A stretch of 64,000 nucleotides of DNA from Prosthecobacter fusiformis (GTDB lineage: Bacteria; Verrucomicrobiota; Verrucomicrobiia; Verrucomicrobiales; Verrucomicrobiaceae). Positions within the stretch are counted from its first letter, which is position 1. Every line of letters begins with the position of its first letter. Below the pieces are notes generated by a model. The model saw only the letters and a program-made list of their open reading frames with translations. It was not told the DNA's origin and searched no databases. This document shows positions 34,070-42,785 of the stretch, piece after piece. The DNA lies in the NCBI RefSeq assembly GCF_004364345.1, contig NZ_SOCA01000002.1, positions 137,711-201,710 of the forward strand, read 5' to 3'. The translations under genes were made by a program, and so were the position numbers.

Positions 34070-35436
34070 ACCGATTTGTTTTCTGCCTGTTGCTCCTGGG
34101 GAGCATGCCACTCCATGCGGCACCTACTCACAAGGCTCCCTATGCCCTCGAGCTATGGAGCAACCCACGTTTCGCGCGTTACTTTGTGGGTACCTATGGG
34201 AATATCCCGGACGTGGAGCCTGTGCTGAGTGACGCTGACCGGCAGATTTTGCAGCATCTGCTGACCCTGATGCCGAAACCTTTGGAGGCGATTCAGTTCC
34301 TCGGAAAAGTGGTGAACAAGGATTCGAATGCGGTGTTCGATTATCAGGTGGCCAGCCTGTACTTTGACAATGGAATGCTGGATTCCTCCGAGGAATGGTT
34401 CAAAACTGCACTGGAGAAGTTCCCCACCTTTCGCCGTGCCTGGCGGGGTCAGGGAATGGTGCAGGTGAAGCTGGAAAAATGGCGTGAGGCCGTGACAAGC
34501 CTGGGCACTGCCATTGGCCTGGGAGTGCAGGATGGACCCACCTACGGTTTGTTAGGCTACGCACTGCTGTCTCTGGAGAGAGCTTCAGCGGCCGAGAGTG
34601 CTTATCGTCAAGCATTGATGTTTGATCCCGATTCCCTGGACTGGAAGATGGGCCTGGTTCGGGCTGTTCTGACCCAGCTGAAAGCGGCGGAGGCTGCGGC
34701 TTTGTGTGATGAGATCCTGCGTGATCATCCTGAGCGGACGGAACTGCTGAGCCTGCAAGCGGAGGCGTACATTGCGATGAAGGAAAATTCTAAAGCCACG
34801 CAGAACCTGGAGATCCTGGTGCGCGGAGGGCAGGCGAAGGGGGACGATATTCGTCGCCTGGGGGATATTTATTTGGCCACCGGGGAAGGGGCTCTGGCTC
34901 TGAGCGCCTATACCCGCTGGCTGGAGCGTGCGGATAAAACCCCGGCTGAAGATGTGACGCACATCGTCACGGTGGCTGAAAATTTATCGGCCCAGAATTC
35001 ATTGCCCGAGGCGACTCTCCTACTGGCCAAAGCGAAGGAGGTGTCATCCAGCAAGCTGCCCCCGGAAGCGGAATCCCGCCTGCTGAAAGTGGAGGCGCGC
35101 CTGCAAATGGCGGCGGGTAAAGGTGAGACTGCGGCTCCCATCCTGCAGCGTGTGGTGGAACTGAACCCCATGGACGGCAGCGCGCTCATGCTGCTGGGGC
35201 AGCATTTCAATGACACTAATGATCCGGTGAAGGCCACGGCCTACTATGAGCGTGCTACCAAAATCAAGGACACTGAGCCCGATGCGCTCATCCGCCTGGC
35301 GCAGATGAACATTGCCAACAGCAAGCTCCCGGATGCACTCCTGCTGCTGAAACGCTCCAATGATCTCAAGCCGCGTGACAGTGTCCAGAAACTGATTCAG
35401 GACCTGGAAAAATACCTGAAGAAGGGTACGAAGTAA
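34066..35436 (+). CDS. Exported TPR-repeat protein of TonB cluster
   Basis: 456 residues with a signal peptide (MNRFVFCLLLLGSMPLHAAP) and multiple tetratricopeptide repeats from about residue 95 to the end, for example AVTSLGTAIGLGVQDGPTYG and ALSAYTRWLERAD. The start overlaps the tonB stop (ATGA), so translation is coupled. A TPR protein at the end of DUF3450-ExbB-ExbD-TonB clusters is a recurring feature; it probably scaffolds the complex in the periplasm. It is the last gene of the operon; no clear terminator is visible in the 123 bp before padR. Confidence 0.85.
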   Translation: MNRFVFCLLLLGSMPLHAAPTHKAPYALELWSNPRFARYFVGTYGNIPDVEPVLSDADRQILQHLLTLMPKPLEAIQFLGKVVNKDSNAVFDYQVASLYFDNGMLDSSEEWFKTALEKFPTFRRAWRGQGMVQVKLEKWREAVTSLGTAIGLGVQDGPTYGLLGYALLSLERASAAESAYRQALMFDPDSLDWKMGLVRAVLTQLKAAEAAALCDEILRDHPERTELLSLQAEAYIAMKENSKATQNLEILVRGGQAKGDDIRRLGDIYLATGEGALALSAYTRWLERADKTPAEDVTHIVTVAENLSAQNSLPEATLLLAKAKEVSSSKLPPEAESRLLKVEARLQMAAGKGETAAPILQRVVELNPMDGSALMLLGQHFNDTNDPVKATAYYERATKIKDTEPDALIRLAQMNIANSKLPDALLLLKRSNDLKPRDSVQKLIQDLEKYLKKGTK

Positions 35437-35559
35437 GATCTGCTCTGCAAGCTCTGTCCTGAGGCCGCGAAAATCATGGACATCTTATGACCGGGGTGTG
35501 GGATGAATGATTCCACGCTTGGCAGGGGCCGTATATGCGACCATGTTTCAAGTTCTGCT

Positions 35560-35880
35560 ATGGACCTGAAACTGATCAACCGCGAGATTTTGCTCTCCTT
35601 CTGGAAGGTGCATATCTTGTATCATGCCGCTGATGGTGAGGTGATCGGCCAATGGATGATCAAGGAGCTGAGGCATCATGGCTATGAAGTGAGCCCAGGG
35701 ACGCTGTATCCTTTGCTCAAACGCATGGAGAAGAATGGCTGGCTGGTATCCACCGTGGATGCAGCGCGCGGACCGAAGGCACCGCGTGCCTACCGGATCA
35801 CGAAGGATGGCCGGGAGGTCCTGAAGATCGTCCGCCAGCAGCTCAAGGAGCTGGGGGTGGAGGTGGGAAAGCACGGCTAG
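35560..35880 (+). CDS. PadR-family transcriptional regulator
   Basis: 106 residues: a winged helix-turn-helix of the PadR type, with ILYHAADGEVIGQWMIKELRHHGY and the turn YEVSPGTLYPLLKRMEKNGWL, and the wing APRAYRITKDGREVL. It is shorter than PadR proteins with a long C-terminal dimer helix, so it fits the small subfamily. ATG 35560 (MDLKLINREILL) is preferred; an in-frame ATG at 35503 adds 19 residues without PadR character. It faces the end of the RND outer-membrane gene 21 bp away on the other strand. Many PadR proteins control efflux genes; the target here is unknown. Confidence 0.85.
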   Translation: MDLKLINREILLSFWKVHILYHAADGEVIGQWMIKELRHHGYEVSPGTLYPLLKRMEKNGWLVSTVDAARGPKAPRAYRITKDGREVLKIVRQQLKELGVEVGKHG

Positions 35881-35901
35881 AGAGACCCTGACGCGGTGGG
35901 T

Positions 35902-37299
35902 TTACCAACCGCCGCCGAGGGCCTTGATGAGGCGGACGGTGGAGATGTGGCGCTGGGCGGAGATTTGGGCGGTTTGGCGCTCGGTTTGGAGGCGGGTGCG
36001 CTCGGCGTCGAGATACTCGAAGTAGCTGAGGGTGCCGCGCTCGTAAGATTCGCGGACGAGGTCGGTAGCCTTGGTGGAGGCGGCGAGGGCTTCACTGACT
36101 GCGCTGGCTTGCTCTCGCAAATAACGTGTCTGGGCGAGGCTGGTTTCCACATCCCGGATGGCCGAGAGGACGGCTTGGCGGTAATTGGCGATGGCTTCTT
36201 CCCGCGCGGCTTTTTGACGCTTTACATTGAAACGAATGACGCTGAGGCCGCTGATGGGCAGGCTGATGCTGGGGCCGATGCTCCAGACGCGGCTATCGCC
36301 CCCCAGCAGGGTATCCACTTCATTGCTGAGGTAACCGGCGGTGCCCGTGAGCTTGACGGCGGGGAAGTAAGCGGAGACGGCGACGCCGATGTCTGCATTG
36401 CGGGCGGCGACGGTACGCTCTGCGGAGGCGACGTCTGGGCGGCGCTCCAACATGGCGGCGGGGAGTCCGGCGGGGATGACGGGCGGGGCCTTGGCGGCGA
36501 TGGGATTTTCGCGCACGATGAAGCTGCTGGCTGGGCGACCACACAGGAGGGCGAGGGTATCGCTGGCCTCCTGGCGCTGGCGTTTGACATCGGCCAGTTC
36601 GGCCTTGGCGGTGGCGACCTCCGTGACAGCGCGGGCAAAATCGGTCTCGGGGATGGCTCCGGCTTTGAACTTGTCATCCAGGAGGTTTTTGAACTTCTCG
36701 CGCAGGGCGATGGTACGGCGCAGGGCATTGAGCTCAGCATCCGCAGCGCGTAACAAGAAGTATTGCGCGGCGACATCACCCGTGAGGGTGAGGATGGCGT
36801 TGTGGTAACTGGCGGAGGTGGAGTCCGCCGTGGCGCGGGCGCTTTCCACCTCTCGGCGGATTTTGCCCCAGAAGTCGATCTCGTAGCTGAGATCGAGCAG
36901 GGTGCTGAAGCTGTTGACACGGCCACGTGGGATGTCCACGGGGATGGGGGTGGGGAGGTTGGCGGAGGTTTGCTCGCGCTTGCCATCGGCATTGAGGCGC
37001 AGGTCTGGCAACCAGTCGGCAGTGCTGATGCGGGCGGCGGCGCGCGCTTGGTCCACACGGGCGGCTGCGGCATGCAGGGTGGGGCTGCTCTGGAGGGCGA
37101 GTGCCTCCAGGCGGTCGAGCTCGGGCTCGCGGAAGATTTTCCACCATTCGCCACGTGGGGAGTCGTCGCGGGGAGCGGCGGTCTGCCAGCTCCACTTGGC
37201 GGGGGTGATGTCTGCGATGTCTGGCGCGGTGTGGTCCGGCCCGACGGTGCAGGCGCTGAGGGCCAGGGCGGCGATGAAGAGAGGTGAGCGTGTGAGCAT
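35902..37299 (-). CDS. RND efflux outer-membrane lipoprotein (OprM/NodT family)
   Basis: 465 residues with a lipoprotein signal (lipobox LSAC at about 14-17, then TVGPDHTAPD) and the two repeated TolC-like halves. Typical stretches are EWWKIFREPELDRLEALAL, RISTADWLPDLRLNADGKR and VRESYERGTLSYFEYLDAER. It forms the outer-membrane channel of the left RND pump. It lies 14 bp after the pump gene in the TetR-controlled operon and is the last gene of it. Coding is very GC-rich and the opposite strand is open over much of it. Confidence 0.93.
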   Translation of the reverse strand: MLTRSPLFIAALALSACTVGPDHTAPDIADITPAKWSWQTAAPRDDSPRGEWWKIFREPELDRLEALALQSSPTLHAAAARVDQARAAARISTADWLPDLRLNADGKREQTSANLPTPIPVDIPRGRVNSFSTLLDLSYEIDFWGKIRREVESARATADSTSASYHNAILTLTGDVAAQYFLLRAADAELNALRRTIALREKFKNLLDDKFKAGAIPETDFARAVTEVATAKAELADVKRQRQEASDTLALLCGRPASSFIVRENPIAAKAPPVIPAGLPAAMLERRPDVASAERTVAARNADIGVAVSAYFPAVKLTGTAGYLSNEVDTLLGGDSRVWSIGPSISLPISGLSVIRFNVKRQKAAREEAIANYRQAVLSAIRDVETSLAQTRYLREQASAVSEALAASTKATDLVRESYERGTLSYFEYLDAERTRLQTERQTAQISAQRHISTVRLIKALGGGW

Positions 37300-37313
37300 G
37301 GCGCTGGGGGGGA

Positions 37314-40300
37314 TCAGAGGGTAGCGGTGCTGGGGGCGGGAAGGGGAGATTTGGCGGCTGCTTTCGCGGCGCGTTTTTCGCGGCGGTTTTGGCGGAAGTG
37401 GATCATGTCATCGAAGAGGGAGTAGATGACGGGGGTGGCCAGAAGGGTGAGCAGCAGGGAGAGGCTCTGCCCTCCGAGAATGACGCCGGCGGTGGCGTTG
37501 TTGTATGCGGCCCCGACACCGGTGGCTGTCATCATAGGCACCATGCCCGCCACGAAGGCGAGGGTGGTCATGAGGATGGGGCGGAGGCGTTCCTTGTTGG
37601 CCAAAAGGATGGCGTCCAGGCGGTTCATGCCTTTTTCACGCAATTGGTTCGTGTGGTCAATCTGGAGGATGCCGTTCTTTTTCACCATGCCAAAGAGCAC
37701 CAGGATGCCCAGCATGGAGAAGATGTTGATCGACTGGCCGAACAAAATGAGTGACAAGATGGCAAAGGGCAGCGTCAGCGGCAGGGCCAGCAGGATGGTG
37801 AACGGGTGAACCCAGCTCTCAAACTGCGCAGCCAGGATGAGATACATGAAGATAAAGGCCATCAGGAAGGCCACACCAAACGCCTTGCCCGCCTTGGCGA
37901 TTTCCTTCGACCTGCCTGCGCTGCCGCTGGCATAATCCGCTGGTAATTTAAGGCGGTTCACGGCGGCGGAGATGCCGTCCATGATCTGCGTTTCACCCAC
38001 TCCTGGCGCATTGTTGGCGGTGATGGTCACCTGGCGGCGGCGGTTGAGGCGGTTGATCTGCGAGGGGCTGTCCGTATTGTCCAGGGTCAAAAGGTTGGAG
38101 ATGGCCACCGGGCCAGCCTTCAGGGAAGGAACGGTTAGCAGATTGAGGATTTCACTCGTGTTACGATACGATTCCTCAGCCTGGAGATGGATGTCGTATT
38201 GTTCTCCATTGTCATCATAAGTGGACACATCTACTCCGCCGACCAGCAGGCGCAGGGTGTTGGAAATGTCCGCGATACTGGCACCCATTTCACCGGCCTT
38301 GTTGCGGTTGACGGTGCCGGAGATTTCGGGCTTGCCCGCGATGAGGGAGCTGTCCAGGTCTCGCAGGCCGGGCAGGTCTTTTACTTCTTCCATCACCTGC
38401 TGTGTGGCGCGGGTGAGTACGTCCAGGTCTGGCCCGGCGATGAAATACTGTACGTTAGCGCTGGAGGCACCCGTGTTGAAAGGCGGCACGGCCAGCACGC
38501 TGATGCGCCATTCTTTGGGGAAATTTGGCACGATTTCCTGGCGCACCCGGTCCATGAGAGTCTGCTGGTCCTGGCGCAGGGCGGGATCATTGAGGCGGAC
38601 AAAGATGCCGGCGAGGTTGGGCGTGCGCTGGTCATTGTCACCGATGGTTAGCAGGGTGCCGTCCACACCGGGCAGCTTACGCACCTCACGGGCGAAGCGC
38701 TCCACCATGAGGTCCGTGGCGGCCAGGCTGGTGCCTTCCGGCGTGCGGATGTTCACCACAAACTCGGCCTCCTCCACCGGTGGCAGGAAGCTTTTCTGCA
38801 CCGTCTTCATCAGGATGGGCATGCAGGCCAGGATGCCGATGCAAGCCAGCACGATGACCCAGCGATGGCGCATGGAAAACCGCAGCAGCACCATGTAAAC
38901 CGCCTCCACAGGCTTGTAGAAAATGTTGACCAAATGCTCCAACCAGCGGTCAAAGCGGGTGCCATGACCATTCTTAAACATGCGGGCGGAAAGCGCGGGA
39001 GTGAGGGTGAAGCTAACCAAAAGTGAGACTGCGATGGCAAAGGCCATGGTCAGGCCGAAACTCTTCAAAAACATGCCGACGATGCCGCTGAGGAAGGCCA
39101 CTGGCACAAACACAGCCAGCAGGGAAAGCGTGGTGGCCATGACGGCGAGCCCGATCTCTTTCGGCCCTTCGATGGAGGCAGTGTAGGAGTCTTCCTTTTT
39201 GTCCTCCATGTGGCGGAAGATGTTTTCCACCACAATGATGGCATCATCAATCACGATGCCCACCGCCAGGGCCAGCGCCACAAGGCTGATGACGTTCAGG
39301 GTCACGCCCTGTGCCCACATGATGCCGAAGGCGGCAATGATGGACGTGGGAATGGCGAGCGCGGAGATGAGGGTTGCGCGGGAGTTGCCGAGGAAAACGA
39401 GCACCACGATGGCAGCAAAAAGGGCCCCCAGCACCAAGTGCTCTTTCACCGCATGCACGCTGGTGCGGATCACGGTGGAGGTATCGCGGACGACCTCCAC
39501 ATTGTAACCCTCAGGTAGCAATTTTTTAACATCGGTCAGCTTTTCATTCACCGCATCCACCACCGCCACGGTGTTGGTGCCGCTTTGCTTGCGGATGGAA
39601 AGGACCACGGAAGGCACCCCGTTGTTTCGCGCGACGGTGAGTTGTTCTTCAGCCCCGTCTTCCACCCGGGCGACATCCCGCATGCGTACCAGGCCGCCGC
39701 TGTTTTCCGTCACCACCAGCATGTTGATTTCATCAATGCTGCGCGCCTTGCCCAGAACGCGGAAACCTGCCTCACTGGCGGCGTTTTTCACCGTGCCTGC
39801 GGGGATCTGCACGTTTTGTGAACGGAGTGCGCGCTGCACATCTGTGGCGGTCAGGTTGTAGGAACGCAGCCGCATCGGGTCTAACCAAACGTTGATCTGC
39901 CGGAGGCGTCCGCCAAGAAGCGTGATCTGGCCTACACCTGGCACACTCTCAAGCTGGCGGCGCAGGATCTTGTCTGAGTATTCAGTGATCTCACGCACCG
40001 GTTTGTTCGCCACCAGGGCGATATTCAAAATGGGTGCAGCATCGGGATCCAGCTTTTCGATGATCGGGGCATCCACATCCTCCGGCAGTTCCGGGATGAT
40101 GCGGGCGATGCGGTCGCGGACTTCCTGGGCGGCAACATCAATGTTCTTTTCCAGAACAAAGGTGACCAGCACCTGGGAGATGCCCTCGCTGGAGATGGAG
40201 CGGAGTTCGTCAATGCCGGCGACGGTGTTGACTGCCTCTTCGATCTTGTCGGTGATTTCCGTTTCGATTTCCTTGGGCGTGGCACCGTCCTGGCGGGTGA

Positions 40301-40445
40301 CGATGCTGACGGTGGGGAAGTCAATTTTTGGGAACCGGTCCACCGGCAGTTTCGTGTAACCAAGCACACCCACGACCACGAAGACGAGGATGAGAACGCT
40401 GGCGAAGACCGGGCGTTTGACAGAGATTGCGGCGAGCCATTGCAT
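37314..40445 (-). CDS. RND multidrug efflux pump, HAE1 type
   Basis: 1043 residues, the standard length of AcrB-type hydrophobic/amphiphilic efflux pumps. There are two halves with six-helix bundles and large periplasmic loops. The proton-relay pair Asp-Asp is kept in GIVIDDAIIVVENIFRHM. The N-terminus SVKRPVFASVLILVFVVVGV is typical, as is FPKIDFPTVSIVT. It exports substrate with the lipoprotein adaptor encoded upstream and the outer-membrane protein downstream. A 318-bp gap separates it from the adaptor gene, unusual within such an operon. Substrate range cannot be read from the sequence. Confidence 0.95.
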   Translation of the reverse strand: MQWLAAISVKRPVFASVLILVFVVVGVLGYTKLPVDRFPKIDFPTVSIVTRQDGATPKEIETEITDKIEEAVNTVAGIDELRSISSEGISQVLVTFVLEKNIDVAAQEVRDRIARIIPELPEDVDAPIIEKLDPDAAPILNIALVANKPVREITEYSDKILRRQLESVPGVGQITLLGGRLRQINVWLDPMRLRSYNLTATDVQRALRSQNVQIPAGTVKNAASEAGFRVLGKARSIDEINMLVVTENSGGLVRMRDVARVEDGAEEQLTVARNNGVPSVVLSIRKQSGTNTVAVVDAVNEKLTDVKKLLPEGYNVEVVRDTSTVIRTSVHAVKEHLVLGALFAAIVVLVFLGNSRATLISALAIPTSIIAAFGIMWAQGVTLNVISLVALALAVGIVIDDAIIVVENIFRHMEDKKEDSYTASIEGPKEIGLAVMATTLSLLAVFVPVAFLSGIVGMFLKSFGLTMAFAIAVSLLVSFTLTPALSARMFKNGHGTRFDRWLEHLVNIFYKPVEAVYMVLLRFSMRHRWVIVLACIGILACMPILMKTVQKSFLPPVEEAEFVVNIRTPEGTSLAATDLMVERFAREVRKLPGVDGTLLTIGDNDQRTPNLAGIFVRLNDPALRQDQQTLMDRVRQEIVPNFPKEWRISVLAVPPFNTGASSANVQYFIAGPDLDVLTRATQQVMEEVKDLPGLRDLDSSLIAGKPEISGTVNRNKAGEMGASIADISNTLRLLVGGVDVSTYDDNGEQYDIHLQAEESYRNTSEILNLLTVPSLKAGPVAISNLLTLDNTDSPSQINRLNRRRQVTITANNAPGVGETQIMDGISAAVNRLKLPADYASGSAGRSKEIAKAGKAFGVAFLMAFIFMYLILAAQFESWVHPFTILLALPLTLPFAILSLILFGQSINIFSMLGILVLFGMVKKNGILQIDHTNQLREKGMNRLDAILLANKERLRPILMTTLAFVAGMVPMMTATGVGAAYNNATAGVILGGQSLSLLLTLLATPVIYSLFDDMIHFRQNRREKRAAKAAAKSPLPAPSTATL

Positions 40446-40763
40446 GGGGGGAAGGCGGGGGATAAGGTTTTAGCTCAGGGAGGAATTCAGGATCTAAAGA
40501 CCACAAAGATGCCGACTGTTGCCAGGGCTTGCGCTCGTTAGACTCGCAGCGGGATCCCGCCATAGCTCACTGTGTGGAGCGGGTGGCAGCAGACTGCCTC
40601 CCAGGAGAAAATGAAGGAGCGTGTTGTGCGTGAACTCCTGCTCATCCAGACCCTCTGAGGCGGGCTCATGATCGTCCTGGAGAACATGAATGTTGAGCCT
40701 AATCAACGATGCTGAATCGTTGGGTGTTTGCCGTTCTTGTAACATGGCTTGAGAAAAAGGGCT
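40446..40763. other. 318-bp gene-free insert inside RND operon
   Basis: This gap separates the adaptor and pump genes, which elsewhere are usually almost contiguous. It holds a perfect 12-bp palindrome GCGGGATCCCGC (40549-40560) and a GGCAG-N4-CTGCC dyad (40585-40598). A minus-strand 83-residue frame (40494-40745) has no recognisable domain. It may be a degenerate repeat element or the site of an internal promoter. Confidence 0.5.
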
Positions 40764-41855
40764 TCAGGCAGCAGGTTGGAATGGCAGGCCGTCCGCTGCT
40801 TCGGCGGGTGGTTTCACGAGCACGGTCTCGTCCTTGCTCACGCCGCGCCGGATTTCCGTAAATCCCTCGCGTGTTTCACCGACTTCGACCAGTCGCTCAG
40901 ACAAGGTGTTGCTATCCTGAATGACGACGAAAACTTTGCGGCGAGAGCCCTCAATGCGAAGGGCATCCGAAGGCACGGCGATGGCTTTTTCTTCTCTCAT
41001 CTGAATGCGGGCATCGCAGAAAAACCCGGCGCGCAATTTACCATCGGCATTGTCCACTGCGGCTTCGATGACGAGGTCACGAGAGGCTTCGCGCATGGCG
41101 GCCCCGAGGAACTTCAGCTTACCGGTAAAGGTCTCTCCGGCAAAAGCTGCGGTGGTGAATTCCACCGTCTGGCCGATTTTCAGGCCACCTACTTCAGTCT
41201 CGGGAACATTCAGCACCAGCCGCATCGTGGACTGGTCCACCACGCGAGCAACAGCGGAGTCCACACGCACGTATTCGCCTGGGTCCACCATGCGTTCGGC
41301 CACGACGCCGCCGGTCACTGCGCGGATTACACAGTCATCCAGAGTCTTTTGTGCCTGTTCCTGCCGGGAGACTGCACCGGCCAGTTCAGCCTCACGGGCG
41401 GATACTTCGGTGAGCAGCTTTTGATAGTCAGCATCGGCAACGGCCTTTTTCTCGGCCAACGGCTTGTTGCGCTCCTGCTCGTTTTTTGCCAGGGCAAGAC
41501 GGGACTTGGCCAGTTCGGCAGAAGCGTTGGCTTCATCCAGGGCGAGCCTGGCCTGGCGGTCATCCAGGGTGGCTAATACATCGCCAGGTTTGACCATGGA
41601 GCCGCGCTCCACCGGCGCGGTCATGACACGCCCGGTGGAGTCTGCCGCGACCACGGCATCATGCTGGCCAGTGAGCTGACCGGTCACGCGGAGGAAGCGT
41701 GGGAAAGTGTGCTCCTGAGCCGTAGCGGTGCTGCCTTTGACCGGAGGAGGTGCGGCCTTCGGAACTGCGTCTGCGGCAGGATCTGGAGCGGCCTTTTGGC
41801 AGGATACCAGCCAGTAAGCGGCGGCCAGCAGGAGGATGAGGGAGGTCCTTTTCAT
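40764..41855 (-). CDS. RND efflux periplasmic adaptor lipoprotein
   Basis: 363 residues of the membrane-fusion protein family. It has a lipoprotein signal (AAAYWLVSC at about 11-19) and lipoyl-like halves (VVAADSTGRVMTAPVERGSMV and VIRAVTGGVVAERMVDPGEYV) flanking a coiled-coil hairpin (about 100-150). Beta-barrel and membrane-proximal parts follow. It links the HAE1-type pump to the outer-membrane lipoprotein. Its start overlaps the tetR stop (ATGA), so it is coupled to its regulator's translation. Confidence 0.93.
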   Translation of the reverse strand: MKRTSLILLLAAAYWLVSCQKAAPDPAADAVPKAAPPPVKGSTATAQEHTFPRFLRVTGQLTGQHDAVVAADSTGRVMTAPVERGSMVKPGDVLATLDDRQARLALDEANASAELAKSRLALAKNEQERNKPLAEKKAVADADYQKLLTEVSAREAELAGAVSRQEQAQKTLDDCVIRAVTGGVVAERMVDPGEYVRVDSAVARVVDQSTMRLVLNVPETEVGGLKIGQTVEFTTAAFAGETFTGKLKFLGAAMREASRDLVIEAAVDNADGKLRAGFFCDARIQMREEKAIAVPSDALRIEGSRRKVFVVIQDSNTLSERLVEVGETREGFTEIRRGVSKDETVLVKPPAEAADGLPFQPAA

Positions 41856-42553
41856 GGGGTGGGGGGAGTCTTAGAAGGAGATTTAGATGACCGGGTTTTC
41901 GCGTCCTTCGGTCTGCGTGCTGTCAAGCCGTAGAGGGCCATATCGGCGATGCTGTTGGCCAGGCGGGAGAAGTCAGCTTCAGCTTCTGGGGCGGAGAATC
42001 CCAGCAGGCCCACCACATCACGGCTATGGTCAAAATGGACGCACATGGCGATGATCTGGTGGGCAGCCATCTCGCACTCCGTCTGTGTGCGGGAGGTTCC
42101 TCCAACGGCAGTCACCAGTCCGATCAGGTCAGTAAACCGAGGCTTGATGACGAGTCTAACCAGTTCTCCCAGGGCTGCTGTGGGCTGATGCATCTCATGG
42201 GCCATGAGGCGTCCCAGGACCGGGTGCGCTTTACGTTTCATCAGCACAAAGCGCAGGCAAAAATGGATCCATTCCCGCAGTGCCACTTCAGGGTCTTTGG
42301 AAAGCTCTGGAAGCACTTGCTGTTCCAGCGCATGAGCATGTGCAGCCAGCAGCACCTCCCGGTAAAGGCCCTCCTTGCTGCCGAAGTAATAGTTGATGGA
42401 GGCCACGTTCACATCCGCCTTTTTGCTGATCTCACGCACACTGCCTTCTGCAAAACCGGTGCGGGCAAAGACCTCACCCGCGGCAGCCATGATGCGCTCT
42501 TTTCTGGCGTCGGGATCACGCTCTCTGGCGGCGGATGGAGCAGTCTTTGGCAT
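41852..42553 (-). CDS. TetR/AcrR-family repressor of the left RND operon
   Basis: 233 residues: an N-terminal TetR helix-turn-helix (about 18-65, RIMAAAGEVFARTGFAEGSV and VASINYYFGSKEGLYREVL) and a C-terminal domain of the CerR/DUF1956 type (LVRLVIKPRFTDLIGLV). The tail is Lys/Ser/Pro-rich. It is the first gene of the left RND operon and overlaps the adaptor gene by 4 bp. A 28-bp palindrome lies just upstream of its start, so autorepression with ligand-released efflux is the likely logic. Confidence 0.93.
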   Translation of the reverse strand: MPKTAPSAARERDPDARKERIMAAAGEVFARTGFAEGSVREISKKADVNVASINYYFGSKEGLYREVLLAAHAHALEQQVLPELSKDPEVALREWIHFCLRFVLMKRKAHPVLGRLMAHEMHQPTAALGELVRLVIKPRFTDLIGLVTAVGGTSRTQTECEMAAHQIIAMCVHFDHSRDVVGLLGFSAPEAEADFSRLANSIADMALYGLTARRPKDAKTRSSKSPSKTPPTP

Positions 42554-42559
42554 AGGAGT

Positions 42560-42587
42560 TAAACGAGTGTTTATAAACGCTTGTTTA
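42560..42587. promoter_or_regulatory. Palindromic TetR operator
   Basis: Two 14-bp halves, TAAACGAGTGTTTA and TAAACGCTTGTTTA, form an inverted repeat in which 12 of 14 positions pair. It lies six bases upstream of the tetR start codon, as expected for a TetR autoregulatory site. A smaller perfect palindrome TGACGTCA follows at 42604-42611. Both lie in the 232-bp region between the divergent RND operons. Confidence 0.7.
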
Positions 42588-42785
42588 ATAGCGCGTCATT
42601 TTCTGACGTCAATGCTCATTTTTCCCGGGGAGACGCGAGGCGAAGTCTGCTGCTGCTAATTTTTTCCTTGGGCGCTTACTTTTTTGGATAGAAACCGACT
42701 TGAGGTCGTTTTACGGTGCCCGTAATCGCAGCCCGTTTAAATTGGGCGTCGATTCAGCATCCTGCTTTATCTCCCTCAATCCCGC

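Noticed and set aside
36222-37154. Long minus-strand frame of 310 residues inside the outer-membrane lipoprotein gene
   Set aside because: Extremely Pro/Ser-rich shadow of a high-GC gene in another frame.
40494-40745. 83-residue minus-strand frame in the RND operon gap
   Set aside because: No domain or signal; the sequence carries palindromes and looks repeat-derived.
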